Shown: positions 7,904-21,449 of the stretch, in pieces
Numbering within the stretch: the first letter of the stretch is position 1
Layout of the letters: every line of letters starts with the position of its first letter
Assembly (NCBI RefSeq): GCF_001647715.1
Contig: NZ_CP015600.1
Coordinates: forward strand, 5,270,001-5,334,000
Reading direction: 5' to 3'
Origin: Pseudomonas antarctica
GTDB taxonomy: Bacteria > Pseudomonadota > Gammaproteobacteria > Pseudomonadales > Pseudomonadaceae
DNA: 64,000 nt
Translations under genes and position numbers: made by a program
The notes under the pieces: model-generated
Seen by the model: only the letters and a program-made list of their open reading frames with translations
The model's database searches: none
What the model was told of the DNA's origin: nothing

Positions 7904-10900
7904 TTAGTTCACCCACACGCGGGCGTTGCGGAACATGCGCATCCAGGCGCCGTCTTCGTTCCACTCTTCCGGACGCCACGAGTTCTGCACGGCGCGGAAT
8001 ACACGCTCCGGGTGCGGCATCATGATGGTCACGCGACCGTCGCGGCTGGTAAGGCCGGTGATCCCGCGCGGCGAGCCGTTCGGGTTGGCCGGGTAGCTTT
8101 CAGTGACCTTGCCGTGGTTGTCGACGAAACGCATGGCCACACAGCCGGACAGGTCGGCTTCGAGCAAGGCTTCTTCGCTGGAGAACTCAGCGTGACCTTC
8201 ACCGTGGGCAATGGCGATCGGCATGCGCGAACCGGCCATGCCTTGCAGGAAGATCGAGTTGGATTCCTGCACCTGCACCATGGCGACACGGGCTTCGAAC
8301 TGCTCGGAACGGTTACGCACAAAGTGCGGCCAGAACTCGCTGCCCGGGATCAGCTCGTGGAGGTTGGACATCATCTGGCAACCGTTGCACACACCCAGAG
8401 TGAAGCTGTCGTTGCGCTCGAAGAAACCCTGGAACGCATCGCGAGCACGGCTGTTGAACAGGGCCGACTTGGCCCAGCCTTCACCGGCACCCAGCACGTC
8501 GCCGTAGGAGAAACCGCCGCAGGCCACCAGGCCTTTGAACTCGTTGAGGTCAACGCGACCGGCGAGGATGTCGCTCATGTGCACGTCGATCGCATTGAAG
8601 CCGGCGCGGTCGAACGCGGCCGCCATCTCCACCTGGCCGTTGACGCCCTGCTCACGCAGTACCGCAACTTGTGGGCGAATGCCTTTCTTGATGTAAGGCG
8701 CGGCGATGTCCTGGTTGACGTCGAAGCTGAGCTTGGTGCTCAGGCCCGGGTTGTCTTCTTCCAGGATCACGTCGAATTCCTGCTCGGCGCACTCAACGTT
8801 GTCGCGCAGACGCTGGATCTGGTAGCTGGTTTCAGCCCACTGGCGTTGCAGCAGACGGCGCTGGCCGGCAAACACAGTGTCGCCGTTGAAGGAGATATTG
8901 ATCTCGCCATTGTTGATCGGCTGGCCGATCACGGCCACGCAGTCGTCCAGGCCAGCGGCGCTGAATTGTGCGAGTACGTCCGGCGTAGCGTCCTGGCGAA
9001 CCTGGATCACGGCGCCCAACTCTTCGTTGAACAGGATGCCGTTGATCTCGGAGGCGTCCTCGGCAACGCTGTCGAGCACGATGTTCAGGCCGCAATGACC
9101 GGCGAAGGCCATTTCCACAACGCTGGTCAGCAAACCACCGTCGGAACGATCGTGGTACGCCAGCAGGTGGCCGTCGGCATTCAGGCCCTGGATGACGGCG
9201 AAGAAGGCTTTCAGGTCTTCAGCGTCATCCACGTCCGGCGCGTGCTTGCCAAGCTTGCCATGGGTTTGCGCGAGGATCGAGGCGCCCATGCGGTTCTGGC
9301 CACGGCCCAGGTCGATCAGGATCAGATCGGTGGTGCCCTTGTCCATGCGCAGTTGCGGGGTCATGGTTTGGCGGATGTCGGTAACCGGTGCGAAACCGGT
9401 GACGATCAGCGACAGCGGCGAGGTGACGCTCTTGTCGGTGCCGTCTTCGTTCCAACGGGTGGCCATGGACATCGAGTCCTTGCCCACCGGAATGGTGATA
9501 CCCAGTTCAGGGCACAGCTCCATGCCGACAGCCTTGACGGTGTCGTACAGGCGCGCGTCTTCACCCGGGTGACCGGCAGCGGACATCCAGTTGGCCGACA
9601 GCTTGATGTCGGACAGCTTGCCGATGCGGGAAGCGGCGATGTTGGTGAGGGTTTCACCAATGGCCATGCGACCCGACGCCGGAGCGTCCAGCAGCGCCAG
9701 CGGCGTGCGCTCGCCCATGGCCATGGCTTCACCGGTGTAGACGTCGAAGCTGGTGGCGGTGACGGCAACGTCGGCCACCGGCACTTGCCATGGGCCGACC
9801 ATTTGGTCACGGGCAACCAGGCCGGTGATGGTGCGGTCGCCGATGGTGATCAGGAAGCTTTTGCTCGCCACGGCCGGGTGGTGCAGCACGCGTTCGATGC
9901 TGTCGGCCAGTTCCAGGGTGCTTGGGTCGAAGTCATCGCCCAGCTCGGTTTCACGTACCGCCGAACGGTGCATGCGCGGGGCTTTGCCCAGCAGCACTTC
10001 GAGTGGCATGTCGACCGGGCTGTTGCCGAAGTGACTGTCGGTAACCGTCAGTTGCGGCTCGGCAGTGGCTTCGCCGACCACGGCGAACGGGCAACGCTCG
10101 CGTTCGCAGATGGCCTGGAAGCGCGCGAAGTCTTCAGGGCCGACGGCCAGCACGTAGCGTTCCTGGGATTCGTTGCTCCAGATTTCGTGCGGGGCCATGC
10201 CCGGCTCGTCGTTTGGAATGTTGCGCAGCTCGAAACGGCCACCACGGTCGCCATCGTTGACCAGTTCCGGGAAGGCGTTGGACAAACCGCCAGCGCCGAC
10301 GTCGTGGATGAAGCTGATCGGGTTCTTGTCACCCAACTGCCAGCAACGGTCGATGACTTCCTGGCAGCGGCGTTCCATTTCAGGGTTTTCGCGCTGTACG
10401 GAAGCGAAGTCCAGGTCAGCCGAGCTGGTGCCGGTGGCCATGGAGGAAGCTGCGCCGCCGCCCAGGCCGATCAACATCGCCGGGCCACCGAGTACGATCA
10501 GCTTGGAGCCGACCAGGATTTCGGCTTTCTGTACGTGTTCTTCACGGATGTTGCCCATACCGCCGGCCAACATGATCGGCTTGTGGTAGCCGCGCACTTC
10601 ATCGCCACGCGGGGTGGTGATGGACTGCTCGAACGTACGGAAATAGCCGGTCAGCGCCGGGCGCCCGAATTCGTTGTTGAACGCGGCGCCGCCCAATGGG
10701 CCTTCGATCATGATGTCCAGCGCGGTAACAATGCGCTCAGGTTTGCCGTACGGCACTTCCCACGGCTGTTCGAAGCCCGGGATCTGCAGGTTGGACACGG
10801 TAAAACCGGTCAGGCCCGCCTTTGGCTTGGCGCCACGGCCGGTAGCACCTTCGTCACGGATTTCGCCACCGGAACCGGTGGCGGCGCCCGGGAACGGGGC

Positions 10901-11800
10901 AATCGCGGTCGGGTGGTTGTGGGTTTCAACCTTCATCAGGATGTGCACCGGCTCCTGCACCGCGCCGTACTGGCGGGTTTCAGGGTCCGGGAAGAAACGC
11001 CCGGCGACGGAGCCGACGATCACCGAGGCGTTGTCCTTATAAGCCGACAGAACGCCTTCGCTGTGCATCACGTAGGTGTTCTTGATCATGCCGAACAGGC
11101 TTTTTTCCTGGCTTTCGCCGTCGATGTCCCAACTGGCGTTGAAGATCTTGTGACGGCAGTGCTCGGAGTTGGCCTGCGCAAACATCATCAGTTCGATGTC
11201 GTGCGGGTTGCGCTTCAAGCCAATGAAGGCGTTGACCAGGTAGTCGATCTCGTCTTCGGCCAGGGCCAGGCCCAATTCGGTGTTGGCCTTCTCGAGGGCG
11301 GCGCGGCCACCGCCCAGCACGTCAATCGCGGTCAGCGGCTTGGGCTCGGCGTGGCTGAACAGACCGGCAGCCTGTTCCAGCTGGCTGACGATGATCTGGG
11401 TCATGCGATCGTGCAGGCTGCTGGCGATCAGCTCGGCCTCGGCATCGCTGAACTGGCCGGCGACGTAGAAAGCGATACCGCGTTCCAGGCGCTGGATTTT
11501 TTCCAGGCCGCAGTTACGCGCGATATCACTGGCCTTGCTCGACCAGGGCGAGATGGTGCCGAACCGCGGCAGAACCAGGAACAAGCGGCCGGTCGGCTCT
11601 TGAACGGGAACGCTGGGGCCGTACTTCAGAAGGCGTGCGAGCACTTGCTGTTCGTCGGCGGTCAACACGCCGGTAACGTCGGCGAAGTGAGCAAATTCAG
11701 CATACAAGCCTGTAACCGCTGGAACCTTTTGGCTCAGTTGCTCAAGGAGTTTGCTGTGGCGAAAGGCAGAAAGGGCAGGAGCGCCGCGCAGGATCAACAT
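7904..11800 (-). CDS. purL: Phosphoribosylformylglycinamidine synthase
   Basis: A 1298-residue large-type PurL, the usual length for gammaproteobacteria. It makes formylglycinamidine ribonucleotide from FGAR, ATP and glutamine, the fourth step of purine synthesis in the cytoplasm. An N-terminal PurS-like region precedes two AIRS-like ATP domains (motifs such as [10 protein letters not shown] and [14 protein letters not shown] '[12 protein letters not shown]'). The C-terminal ~270 residues are a class I glutaminase with the cysteine in GVCNGCQMM and a late 'PHPER' His-x-Glu. Start ATG 11800; the following bases up to mltF form a divergent promoter region. No stop or frameshift is seen. The long open frame on the opposite strand is a codon-bias shadow. 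Confidence 0.97.
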   Translation of the reverse strand: MLILRGAPALSAFRHSKLLEQLSQKVPAVTGLYAEFAHFADVTGVLTADEQQVLARLLKYGPSVPVQEPTGRLFLVLPRFGTISPWSSKASDIARNCGLEKIQRLERGIAFYVAGQFSDAEAELIASSLHDRMTQIIVSQLEQAAGLFSHAEPKPLTAIDVLGGGRAALEKANTELGLALAEDEIDYLVNAFIGLKRNPHDIELMMFAQANSEHCRHKIFNASWDIDGESQEKSLFGMIKNTYVMHSEGVLSAYKDNASVIVGSVAGRFFPDPETRQYGAVQEPVHILMKVETHNHPTAIAPFPGAATGSGGEIRDEGATGRGAKPKAGLTGFTVSNLQIPGFEQPWEVPYGKPERIVTALDIMIEGPLGGAAFNNEFGRPALTGYFRTFEQSITTPRGDEVRGYHKPIMLAGGMGNIREEHVQKAEILVGSKLIVLGGPAMLIGLGGGAASSMATGTSSADLDFASVQRENPEMERRCQEVIDRCWQLGDKNPISFIHDVGAGGLSNAFPELVNDGDRGGRFELRNIPNDEPGMAPHEIWSNESQERYVLAVGPEDFARFQAICERERCPFAVVGEATAEPQLTVTDSHFGNSPVDMPLEVLLGKAPRMHRSAVRETELGDDFDPSTLELADSIERVLHHPAVASKSFLITIGDRTITGLVARDQMVGPWQVPVADVAVTATSFDVYTGEAMAMGERTPLALLDAPASGRMAIGETLTNIAASRIGKLSDIKLSANWMSAAGHPGEDARLYDTVKAVGMELCPELGITIPVGKDSMSMATRWNEDGTDKSVTSPLSLIVTGFAPVTDIRQTMTPQLRMDKGTTDLILIDLGRGQNRMGASILAQTHGKLGKHAPDVDDAEDLKAFFAVIQGLNADGHLLAYHDRSDGGLLTSVVEMAFAGHCGLNIVLDSVAEDASEINGILFNEELGAVIQVRQDATPDVLAQFSAAGLDDCVAVIGQPINNGEINISFNGDTVFAGQRRLLQRQWAETSYQIQRLRDNVECAEQEFDVILEEDNPGLSTKLSFDVNQDIAAPYIKKGIRPQVAVLREQGVNGQVEMAAAFDRAGFNAIDVHMSDILAGRVDLNEFKGLVACGGFSYGDVLGAGEGWAKSALFNSRARDAFQGFFERNDSFTLGVCNGCQMMSNLHELIPGSEFWPHFVRNRSEQFEARVAMVQVQESNSIFLQGMAGSRMPIAIAHGEGHAEFSSEEALLEADLSGCVAMRFVDNHGKVTESYPANPNGSPRGITGLTSRDGRVTIMMPHPERVFRAVQNSWRPEEWNEDGAWMRMFRNARVWVN

Positions 11801-13547
<1,747 letters not shown>

Positions 13548-13576
13548 CACCAGACTCGCAAACACTGCAGAATCCT

Positions 13577-13667
13577 GTGGGAGCCGGGCTTGCCCGCGAT
13601 GGCGTTCTTACAGCCGACACATGCGTTGCCTGACATACCGCTATCGCGAGCAAGCCCGCTCCCACAT
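13577..13667. repeat. REP-type inverted repeat pair
   Basis: GTGGGAGCCGGGCTTGCCCGCGA and, inverted, TCGCGAGCAAGCCCGCTCCCAC, i.e. one GGGC-type and one GAGC-type arm. It lies between the converging mltF and trehalose genes. Confidence 0.85.
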
Positions 13668-13685
13668 TTTTGATCTCCGCCTGGC

Positions 13686-13964
13686 TTAGAGACCGGTGAG
13701 CAGATGCACGACGCCGCCGGTCAACACCATCACCCCCGCAACACCCGCCGCCTTCAGCGCCTGCGCATCCAACCGCCCGGCATCCTGCAGCTGCACGCGC
13801 ACCCGCGTCAGCGCCACGCGCTGCTGCGACTTGAGATTATCCGCGCCCCCCAACGCATTCAGCATTTCGGCCGACAACAGACTCGGTGTCGGTGCCACCA
13901 CTGTCTCGGCAATCAGATCCGGGGTCAGGGCTTTCCAGAACGCCCGCTGCAATTTCTCGAACAT
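13686..13964 (-). CDS. Orphan PTS EIIB-like protein lacking the active cysteine
   Basis: A 92-residue protein whose residues ~30-92 match the glucose-type EIIB fold (LNALGGADNL..., VALTRVRVQL, GGVVHLLTG). The phosphorylated cysteine of CxTRLR is replaced: the motif reads VALTRVRV. It therefore cannot carry phosphate in the normal way. It starts 2 nt after the EIIA-HPr-EI gene and is the last gene of the trehalose PTS operon. It resembles the second, also Cys-less, EIIB domain of NagE in this window. It may be regulatory or structural; that is inference. The start ATG 13964 is the only clear one. Confidence 0.78.
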   Translation of the reverse strand: MFEKLQRAFWKALTPDLIAETVVAPTPSLLSAEMLNALGGADNLKSQQRVALTRVRVQLQDAGRLDAQALKAAGVAGVMVLTGGVVHLLTGL

Positions 13965-13966
13965 GC

Positions 13967-16507
13967 TCAGTGCTCCACGACAGGTGAGGTTTCAACGGTG
14001 GCCGCGTGATAGAGGCGCAGGGCCTCGCGCACTTGGGCAGCTTCTTCCAGGCCGAGCACCTGGCGGGCGATGATCTGGCAGTCGGCCAGGTCCAGCTCGC
14101 GCACAGTGGCCTTGATGGTCGGGATCAGCGGTACGCTCACTGACAATTCATCCACGCCAAGCCCGATCAACACCGGCACCGCCAGCGCTTCGGACGCCAA
14201 CGCGCCGCACACACCAACCCACTTGCCATGCGCATGGGCGGCCTTGACCGTGGTGGCGATCAACCGCAGCACCGACGGATGAAAACTGTCGGCCTGGCTG
14301 GCCAGCCGTGGGTGGTCGCGGTCCATCGCCAGCGTGTATTGGGTCAAGTCATTGGTGCCAATAGAGAAGAAATCCACATGCGGCGCGAAAACGTCCGCCA
14401 TCAACGCGGCAGAAGGCACCTCGATCATGATCCCCAGCTTCGGTAGTTCGCAGAGCCCCAGCGCCAGCGCTTCTTCTTCAAGAATCTTGCGCGCCAGGTG
14501 CAGCTCCGACAGCAGGCTGACCATCGGCAGCATGATATGCAGCCGCGCAAACCCGGCACTCGCCAGGATCGCACGGAACTGCTCGCGCAATAACGCGGGG
14601 CGTTCCAGGCACAGGCGAATACCACGCAAACCGAGGAAGGGGTTGGTCTCGCTCTCCATCGGCACGTAGGCCAATGGTTTGTCGCCACCGACGTCCAAGG
14701 TGCGCACGACCAAATTGCGCTCGGTGCCCAGGGCGCGGGCGATGGCGCTATAAGTACCGGCTTGCTCCTCGGGGCTCGGTGCGCGATTGCGGTCCAGGTA
14801 GAGGAACTCCGAGCGCAGCAGGCCGACGCCTTCACCGCCCAGGCTCAAGGCTTGCTCCACTTCCTGCAACGACGCGACGTTAGCCGTGACCTCAACGTGA
14901 TGACCATCGCGTGTGGTGGCCGGTAAGGCCGCCTGTGCCACTTCGCGTTGACGGCGCAGCACCTGCTGCTGGCGGGCTGCCTGCAGTTGTTCAATTTCGG
15001 CCAGGTCCGGGTCCAGGTGCAGTTCGCCTTTGTCGGCGTCGAGCAGTACTTGTTTGCCGTTGGCCAGCGCCAGCACGTGCGCTGGCACACCGCAAATAGC
15101 CGGAAGACCCAGTGCCCGGGCGAGGATCGCGACATGGCTGGTCGCACCGCCGCCGACAGTGACAAAGCCCAGGACCTTGCGTGTGTCCAGGCTGGCGGTC
15201 TGTGACGGGGTCAGTTGCTCGGCGATCAGGATGGTTTGCTCAGGCAAGTCCCAGGCACGCTCCTGGACACCGAGGATCAGTTTAAGCACGCGCTGGCCGA
15301 CATCCGCCAAGTCTGCCGCGCGCTCGGCGAGCAGCGCGTTGCCCAGGCCCTGGAACAATGTGGCGGTGTTTACCGTGGCGCGGTTCCATGCAAAGGCAGC
15401 GCTTTTGCCATTGGCCAGCAGGGCATGGGCTTGCTCCAGCAGGGTTGGATCTTCAAGCAGCTCTTGATGGGCGCGGAAGATCTCCGCCTGGGCACTGCCG
15501 GCCGCCTTGGCCTGCAAGGCTTGCAGCGCCTCGGTTGCCGCCAGCAGGCCACGTGCCAATATGGCCCGCTCGGTCGCCTCTCCTGCGCCCGCTTCGGTAA
15601 TCTTCAGTTCAGGCTCGGCCACTTGCACCACCTGGCCAAATGCCGACCCCGGGGACGCGCATACGCCCCGCAGCAAGGTCGCCGACGATACCGGCGCAAC
15701 GGCCTCGACCACCTCGGCCACCTCAGCCGGTGCCGCGATCGTCTCGCCACACCCTTCAGCCAGCAGCGCGACCAATGCCTCGATCGCCGCCTCGGCATCC
15801 TCACCCACCGCACTCACCTGCAAGGTATCGCCCTGCACGGTTTGCAGCGCCATGATCGCCACCAGCGACTTGGCGTTGGCACTCTGGGTTTGCTTGTGCA
15901 GGTAAATGCTGGCACTGAACCCTTTCGCCGCCTGGGCAAAGACCGCCGCAGGACGGGCGTGCAAACCGTTGGTATTGGGCAAGGTCAGCGGCTTGGAAAA
16001 CCGCGCATCGCCCTCCTCCTCGACCGCTGCGGAAGCGGCCTCCCCCGGTGATACTCGCAACAGCGGCTGGCCTGCATCCACCACACCGCCGTCCTCGGCC
16101 AGCAGCGTAAACGGTTCGCCACTGACCACCAGCATCAAGGTCAGCAAACTGCGCGCATTGAGCGCCACGTAGTCGGCGTCGAACTCAATCAGCGGCTGCC
16201 CGGCCTCCACCCGCTGGCCTTCCTGCACCAGTCGGCGGAAGCCCTGACCCGCCAGGTTCACGGTGTCCAGGCCGATATGCATCAGCACCTGGACGCCATT
16301 GTCGTCGGTCACGCTGACCGCATGACCACTGTCCTGGATATTGCTGATCACCCCGGCCAACGGCGCGCACAGGGTTTGCGAGGTGGGATCGATGCACAGG
16401 CCGTCGCCGATCACGCGACTGGCGAACACTGGGTCGGGCACCTGATCCAGCGCCAGCAGCACCCCGGACAGGGGCGCCAGCAGTTCCAGGGGTTGAGTTG
16501 TGGTCAT
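13967..16507 (-). CDS. PTS multiphosphoryl transfer protein EIIA(Glc)-HPr-EI, trehalose system
   Basis: An 846-residue paralogue of the NagF-type protein, with the same three parts. EIIA covers ~1-150 with His62 and phospho-His77 (LMHIGLDTV). HPr covers ~172-255 with His183 (GLHARPA). Enzyme I covers ~278-846 with His458 (GGATSHVAI). It passes phosphate from PEP to a sugar EIIB. Its place in the operon with treB, treC and a porin makes trehalose the likely sugar, because treB here has no EIIA of its own. Start ATG 16507 follows AGGTGAAG. Two such fusions in one window, each dedicated to one sugar, could cross-talk; this is untested. Confidence 0.9.
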   Translation of the reverse strand: MTTTQPLELLAPLSGVLLALDQVPDPVFASRVIGDGLCIDPTSQTLCAPLAGVISNIQDSGHAVSVTDDNGVQVLMHIGLDTVNLAGQGFRRLVQEGQRVEAGQPLIEFDADYVALNARSLLTLMLVVSGEPFTLLAEDGGVVDAGQPLLRVSPGEAASAAVEEEGDARFSKPLTLPNTNGLHARPAAVFAQAAKGFSASIYLHKQTQSANAKSLVAIMALQTVQGDTLQVSAVGEDAEAAIEALVALLAEGCGETIAAPAEVAEVVEAVAPVSSATLLRGVCASPGSAFGQVVQVAEPELKITEAGAGEATERAILARGLLAATEALQALQAKAAGSAQAEIFRAHQELLEDPTLLEQAHALLANGKSAAFAWNRATVNTATLFQGLGNALLAERAADLADVGQRVLKLILGVQERAWDLPEQTILIAEQLTPSQTASLDTRKVLGFVTVGGGATSHVAILARALGLPAICGVPAHVLALANGKQVLLDADKGELHLDPDLAEIEQLQAARQQQVLRRQREVAQAALPATTRDGHHVEVTANVASLQEVEQALSLGGEGVGLLRSEFLYLDRNRAPSPEEQAGTYSAIARALGTERNLVVRTLDVGGDKPLAYVPMESETNPFLGLRGIRLCLERPALLREQFRAILASAGFARLHIMLPMVSLLSELHLARKILEEEALALGLCELPKLGIMIEVPSAALMADVFAPHVDFFSIGTNDLTQYTLAMDRDHPRLASQADSFHPSVLRLIATTVKAAHAHGKWVGVCGALASEALAVPVLIGLGVDELSVSVPLIPTIKATVRELDLADCQIIARQVLGLEEAAQVREALRLYHAATVETSPVVEH

Positions 16508-16575
16508 GACTTCACCTGCTGTTTTGTTCTGTAAAAATCATAGGGTGGATGTGAGTCCTGGGATGACGAAGATCA

Positions 16576-16670
16576 AATGTGGGAGCGGGCTTGCTCGCGA
16601 ATGCGGTGTATCAGGCGACACATGTATTGGATGACCCACCGCTTTCGCGAGCAAGCCCGCTCCCACATTT
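16576..16670. repeat. REP-type inverted repeat pair (GCTTGCTCGCGA arms)
   Basis: GTGGGAGCGGGCTTGCTCGCGA and its inverted copy TCGCGAGCAAGCCCGCTCCCAC, with about 50 bases between. Sits inside the tre operon, between the porin and the EIIA-HPr-EI gene. Confidence 0.88.
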
Positions 16671-16691
16671 AGTCCGCGTACATTTACAGAT

Positions 16692-17984
<1,293 letters not shown>

Positions 17985-19631
17985 TCAGTCCTTGAGGTGC
18001 AGCACAAACGATTCATAAGGTCGCAACACCACCGTGCTCGAACGCAATGGGCAGTCGGGGTAATTGCTGATCAGCAGGCGTTGCTCGTTCGCCGCACTGA
18101 TGACGCCTTCCGGCAGTTGGATTTCGCAGGGTGTGCCGTAGAAGTTGTTGAGTACCAACAATCGCTCGCCATCGCCTTCGCGCAGGTACGCCCAGACCTG
18201 GAGGTGGTCTTGCAGCAGTTGGCGATAAACACCCTCCTGGATCAGCGGCTCGTGACGACGCAACGCAATCAGCGCGCGGTAGTGATGCAGCACCGAATCC
18301 GGGTCATCCAGTTGGCTTTCGACGTTGATCTGCGCCGCGTTGGCCGGAATACCGATCCACGGTTCCCCGCTGCTGAAACCGGCATTGGCCTGCGTGCTCC
18401 ACTGCATCGGCGTGCGACCGTTGTCGCGCGACTTCTGCATGATCGCCGCCATGCTCGACGCCTCGGACTCACCGGCATCGCGCTTGAGCCGGAAGATGTT
18501 CAGCGTCTCGACATCTCGGTACTGATCAATCTTGTCGAACCCTGGATTGGTCATGCCCAGCTCTTCGCCCTGGTACACATACGGCGTGCCCTGGAGAAAG
18601 TGCAGCGCAGTGGCGAGCATCTTGGCCGAGACCACGCGGTACTCACCGTCGTCACCAAACCGCGAGACCACCCGCGGCTGGTCGTGGTTACACCAGAACA
18701 GCGCGTTCCAGCCGCCACCGGCCTGCATGCCCAACTGCCAGTCGGAAAAAATCTGCTTGAGTTGCAGGAAATCGAAGTCAGCCTTCACCCACTTTTGCAG
18801 GTTCGGGTAATCCACTTTCAGGTGATGAAAGTTGAAGGTCATCGACAGCTCTTTCGATGCAGGATTCGAATAGCGGATGCAGTGTTCCAGGCTGGTGGAC
18901 GACATCTCGCCGACGTTGATCAGGTCATGGCCTTCGAAGACTTCACGGTGCATTTCCTGCAGGTATTCATGCACGTTCGGGCCGTCGGTGTAGAAGCGGC
19001 GGCCGTCGGTGTTGTCTTCGGGGAAATCGGCAGGCTTGGAGATCAGGTTGATCACATCCAGGCGGAAGCCACCCACGCCTTTGTCACGCCAGAAACGCAT
19101 CAACTGGTACACCTCGGCGCGCACGTTGGGGTTGTCCCAATTGAGGTCAGCCTGGGTGTGGTCGAACAGGTGCAGGAAGTACTGGCCGGTTTGCGCCTCG
19201 TATTCCCAGGCCGAGCCGCCGAACTTGGATTCCCAGTTATTCGGCTGGTCGCGCCAGATGTAGAAGTCGCGATACGGGTTGTCGAGGCTGCTGCGCGCCT
19301 GCTGGAACCACTCATGCTCGATGGAGGTATGGTTGACCACAATGTCGAGCATCAGCTTGATGCCGCGCTTGGCCGCTTCGCTGATCAGCAGGTCGCAATC
19401 GGCCATGGTCCCGTAGCTGGGGTCGATAGCGTAGTAGTCGCTGATGTCGTAGCCGTTATCGCGTTGCGGCGAGCGCAGGAACGGGGTGATCCACAGGCAG
19501 TCCACGCCCAGCCATTTCAGGTAATCAAGTTTGTCCACGATGCCCAGCAGGTCACCGGTGGCGTTACCCGCGTGGCTGTGAAAGCTTTTTGGGTAGATCT
19601 GGTAGATCACCGAGTGTTGCCAGTTTTGCAT
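17985..19631 (-). CDS. treC: Alpha,alpha-phosphotrehalase
   Basis: A 548-residue GH13 enzyme of the trehalose-6-phosphate hydrolase group. It splits trehalose-6-P into glucose and glucose-6-P in the cytoplasm. Visible GH13 motifs are DIVVNHTS, GFRLDVINLI (nucleophile Asp), NVGEMSST (acid Glu) and FWCNHDQPR (third acid). The opening WQHSVIYQIYPKSF is typical of TreC. Start ATG 19631 has GGAG 8 nt upstream; a five-residue longer version starting with TTG is unlikely. It follows treB after a REP pair and precedes the porin, so it belongs to the trehalose PTS operon controlled by the divergent treR. Confidence 0.95.
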   Translation of the reverse strand: MQNWQHSVIYQIYPKSFHSHAGNATGDLLGIVDKLDYLKWLGVDCLWITPFLRSPQRDNGYDISDYYAIDPSYGTMADCDLLISEAAKRGIKLMLDIVVNHTSIEHEWFQQARSSLDNPYRDFYIWRDQPNNWESKFGGSAWEYEAQTGQYFLHLFDHTQADLNWDNPNVRAEVYQLMRFWRDKGVGGFRLDVINLISKPADFPEDNTDGRRFYTDGPNVHEYLQEMHREVFEGHDLINVGEMSSTSLEHCIRYSNPASKELSMTFNFHHLKVDYPNLQKWVKADFDFLQLKQIFSDWQLGMQAGGGWNALFWCNHDQPRVVSRFGDDGEYRVVSAKMLATALHFLQGTPYVYQGEELGMTNPGFDKIDQYRDVETLNIFRLKRDAGESEASSMAAIMQKSRDNGRTPMQWSTQANAGFSSGEPWIGIPANAAQINVESQLDDPDSVLHHYRALIALRRHEPLIQEGVYRQLLQDHLQVWAYLREGDGERLLVLNNFYGTPCEIQLPEGVISAANEQRLLISNYPDCPLRSSTVVLRPYESFVLHLKD

Positions 19632-19671
19632 CGTGGACTCCTTCAATTAAGTTGTGTGTTGGCCTTGAAGG

Positions 19672-19747
19672 CCTCATCGCGGGCAAGCCCGGCTCCCACT
19701 TTGATTTGTGAACACATTCAAATGTGGGAGCTGGCTTGCCTGCGATA
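19672..19747. repeat. REP-type inverted repeat pair (GGGC arms)
   Basis: CATCGCGGGCAAGCCCGGCTCCCAC and, inverted, GTGGGAGCTGGCTTGCCTGCGA, the second with two changes. Located between treB and treC within the operon. Confidence 0.82.
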
Positions 19748-19755
19748 GCGATCGA

Positions 19756-21198
19756 TCAAGCGACGCGATACCCCGGCCGCACAATCTTCATGCTCAACGC
19801 ACAGGTCAGAACAAACGGCACCACAATCGCGATGACCATCCCGATGACAAAAACCGGGATGTACTGCGGAAGAATTGAGATAAACGCCGGCAAACCACCG
19901 ACGCCGATCGCCGAGGCGGTCACCTTGTTCAACGACAGGAAAATGCTGCCCAGCGCCGAGCCCAGCAGCGCGGCATAGAACGGAAACTTGAAGCGCAGGT
20001 TCACCCCGAACATCGCCGGTTCAGTGATACCGAAGTAAGCAGAAATCGCCGAGGTGGAAGCCATGCTTTTGTCCCGCGCGTTGCGGGTCATGTAGAACAC
20101 ACCAAGCGCGGCGCTGCCCTGGGCCAGGTTGGACATCACGATCATCGGCCAGATAAAGGTGCCGCCCTGGGTCGAGATAAGCTGCAGGTCCACGGCGAGG
20201 AACATGTGGTGCATGCCGGTGATAACGAGCGGCGCATACAGCAGGCCGAAAATCGCTCCGCCGACCATCGGCGCCAGGTCAAACAGGGTGACTACGCCTT
20301 CGGTGATCAGGATGCCGAGGTGGCGGGTGACCGGGCCGATGATTGCCAGGGCCAGCACGCCGGTGACGACGATGGTGGTGATGGGCACAACGAGCAGTTG
20401 AATCGCATTCGGCACCCGTGCGCGCAGCCATTTTTCAATCACGCTCATCACATAGGCCGCCATCAGGATTGGCAGGATCTGCCCCTGGTAGCCGACTTTT
20501 TCGATCTTGAACCAGCCGAAAATATCGAAGTAAGGCAGGCTCTGGCCATCGAGCCCGGCGACTGCCTTGCCGTAGTTCCACGCGTTGAGCAGATCGGGGT
20601 GCACCAGCATCAGGCCGAGCACGATGCCGAGGATTTCACTGCCGCCAAAGCGCTTGGCCGCCGACCAACCCACCAGCGCCGGCAGGAACACGAACGAGGT
20701 ATTGGCCATCAGGTTGATCAGGCTCCACAGGCCGTCCAGGTTCGGATAGGCCTCCAGCAGCGTCTTGCCCTCGATGAACATGCCTTTGGCGCCCATCAGG
20801 TTGTTCACGCCCATCAGCAGGCCGGCGATGATCAGTGCGGGCAGGATCGGCATGAACACATCGGAGAACACCCGCACCAGACGCTGCATCGCGTTGGTCT
20901 TGTCGGCGCCCTTCTTCTTCACGTCGGCGATGGTGGCGGCGGCGAGGCCGGTCTGTTCGCGCAGTGCGGCGTAGACCTTTTCCACTTCACCCGGGCCGAT
21001 CACCACCTGAAACAAACCACCGGTGAAGAACGAGCCTTTGACCAGATCGACCTGGTTCAACGCACTGCTCTTGACCAGGCTCGGGTCCTTGAGCGCGAGG
21101 CGCAGACGCGTCACGCAGTGGGCAGCTTGCTCAAGGTTGTCGCTGCCCCCGAGGTTCTCGAGAATCTCGCGGGCGATATTCGAATAATCGTGGCTCAT
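19756..21198 (-). CDS. treB: PTS trehalose permease EIIBC
   Basis: A 480-residue inner membrane permease. Residues ~1-85 are EIIB with the phospho-Cys28 in AAHCVTRLRL. Residues ~105-470 are EIIC with about ten hydrophobic segments and the sugar-site loop GITEPAMFGV. It imports trehalose as trehalose-6-P, the substrate of treC. No EIIA domain is fused; the EIIA-HPr-EI protein at the operon's other end should serve it. First gene of the operon, divergent from treR, with two TreR-like operators in the gap. The start ATG 21198 has a weak ribosome site (GTGGA). Confidence 0.94.
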   Translation of the reverse strand: MSHDYSNIAREILENLGGSDNLEQAAHCVTRLRLALKDPSLVKSSALNQVDLVKGSFFTGGLFQVVIGPGEVEKVYAALREQTGLAAATIADVKKKGADKTNAMQRLVRVFSDVFMPILPALIIAGLLMGVNNLMGAKGMFIEGKTLLEAYPNLDGLWSLINLMANTSFVFLPALVGWSAAKRFGGSEILGIVLGLMLVHPDLLNAWNYGKAVAGLDGQSLPYFDIFGWFKIEKVGYQGQILPILMAAYVMSVIEKWLRARVPNAIQLLVVPITTIVVTGVLALAIIGPVTRHLGILITEGVVTLFDLAPMVGGAIFGLLYAPLVITGMHHMFLAVDLQLISTQGGTFIWPMIVMSNLAQGSAALGVFYMTRNARDKSMASTSAISAYFGITEPAMFGVNLRFKFPFYAALLGSALGSIFLSLNKVTASAIGVGGLPAFISILPQYIPVFVIGMVIAIVVPFVLTCALSMKIVRPGYRVA

Positions 21199-21263
21199 GC
21201 TTGGTATCCACTTTGATTTTTTTATTTGGGGGCAGTCATTGGCAGCACGCCGAGGGCAAAAAT

Positions 21264-21279
21264 ACTCGTCTGTACGAGT
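21264..21279. promoter_or_regulatory. TreR-type operator 1
   Basis: ACTCGTCTGTACGAGT, with perfect 6-bp arms ACTCGT/ACGAGT, in the treB-treR gap. GntR/HutC-family TreR sites have this GT..AC pattern. Confidence 0.75.
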
Positions 21280-21289
21280 TAAAGCAATA

Positions 21290-21305
21290 ACTCGTCTGTA
21301 CGAGT
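21290..21305. promoter_or_regulatory. TreR-type operator 2
   Basis: A second identical ACTCGTCTGTACGAGT, 26 bp from the first. Two sites on nearly the same DNA face suggest cooperative repressor binding over the treB promoter; this is inferred. Confidence 0.75.
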
Positions 21306-21449
21306 TAAGAAATGTTTATTTTTCTGAGTTTTAAGTCAGACATTTCTCTTATTCCACTTGGGTCCAATGGACAAAGCCCACCTCTGCCACTAAGGTTCCT
21401 GCCTTGAACACCGTTCACCCTTCATCACGTCGGGCACAGAGCCATCGCC

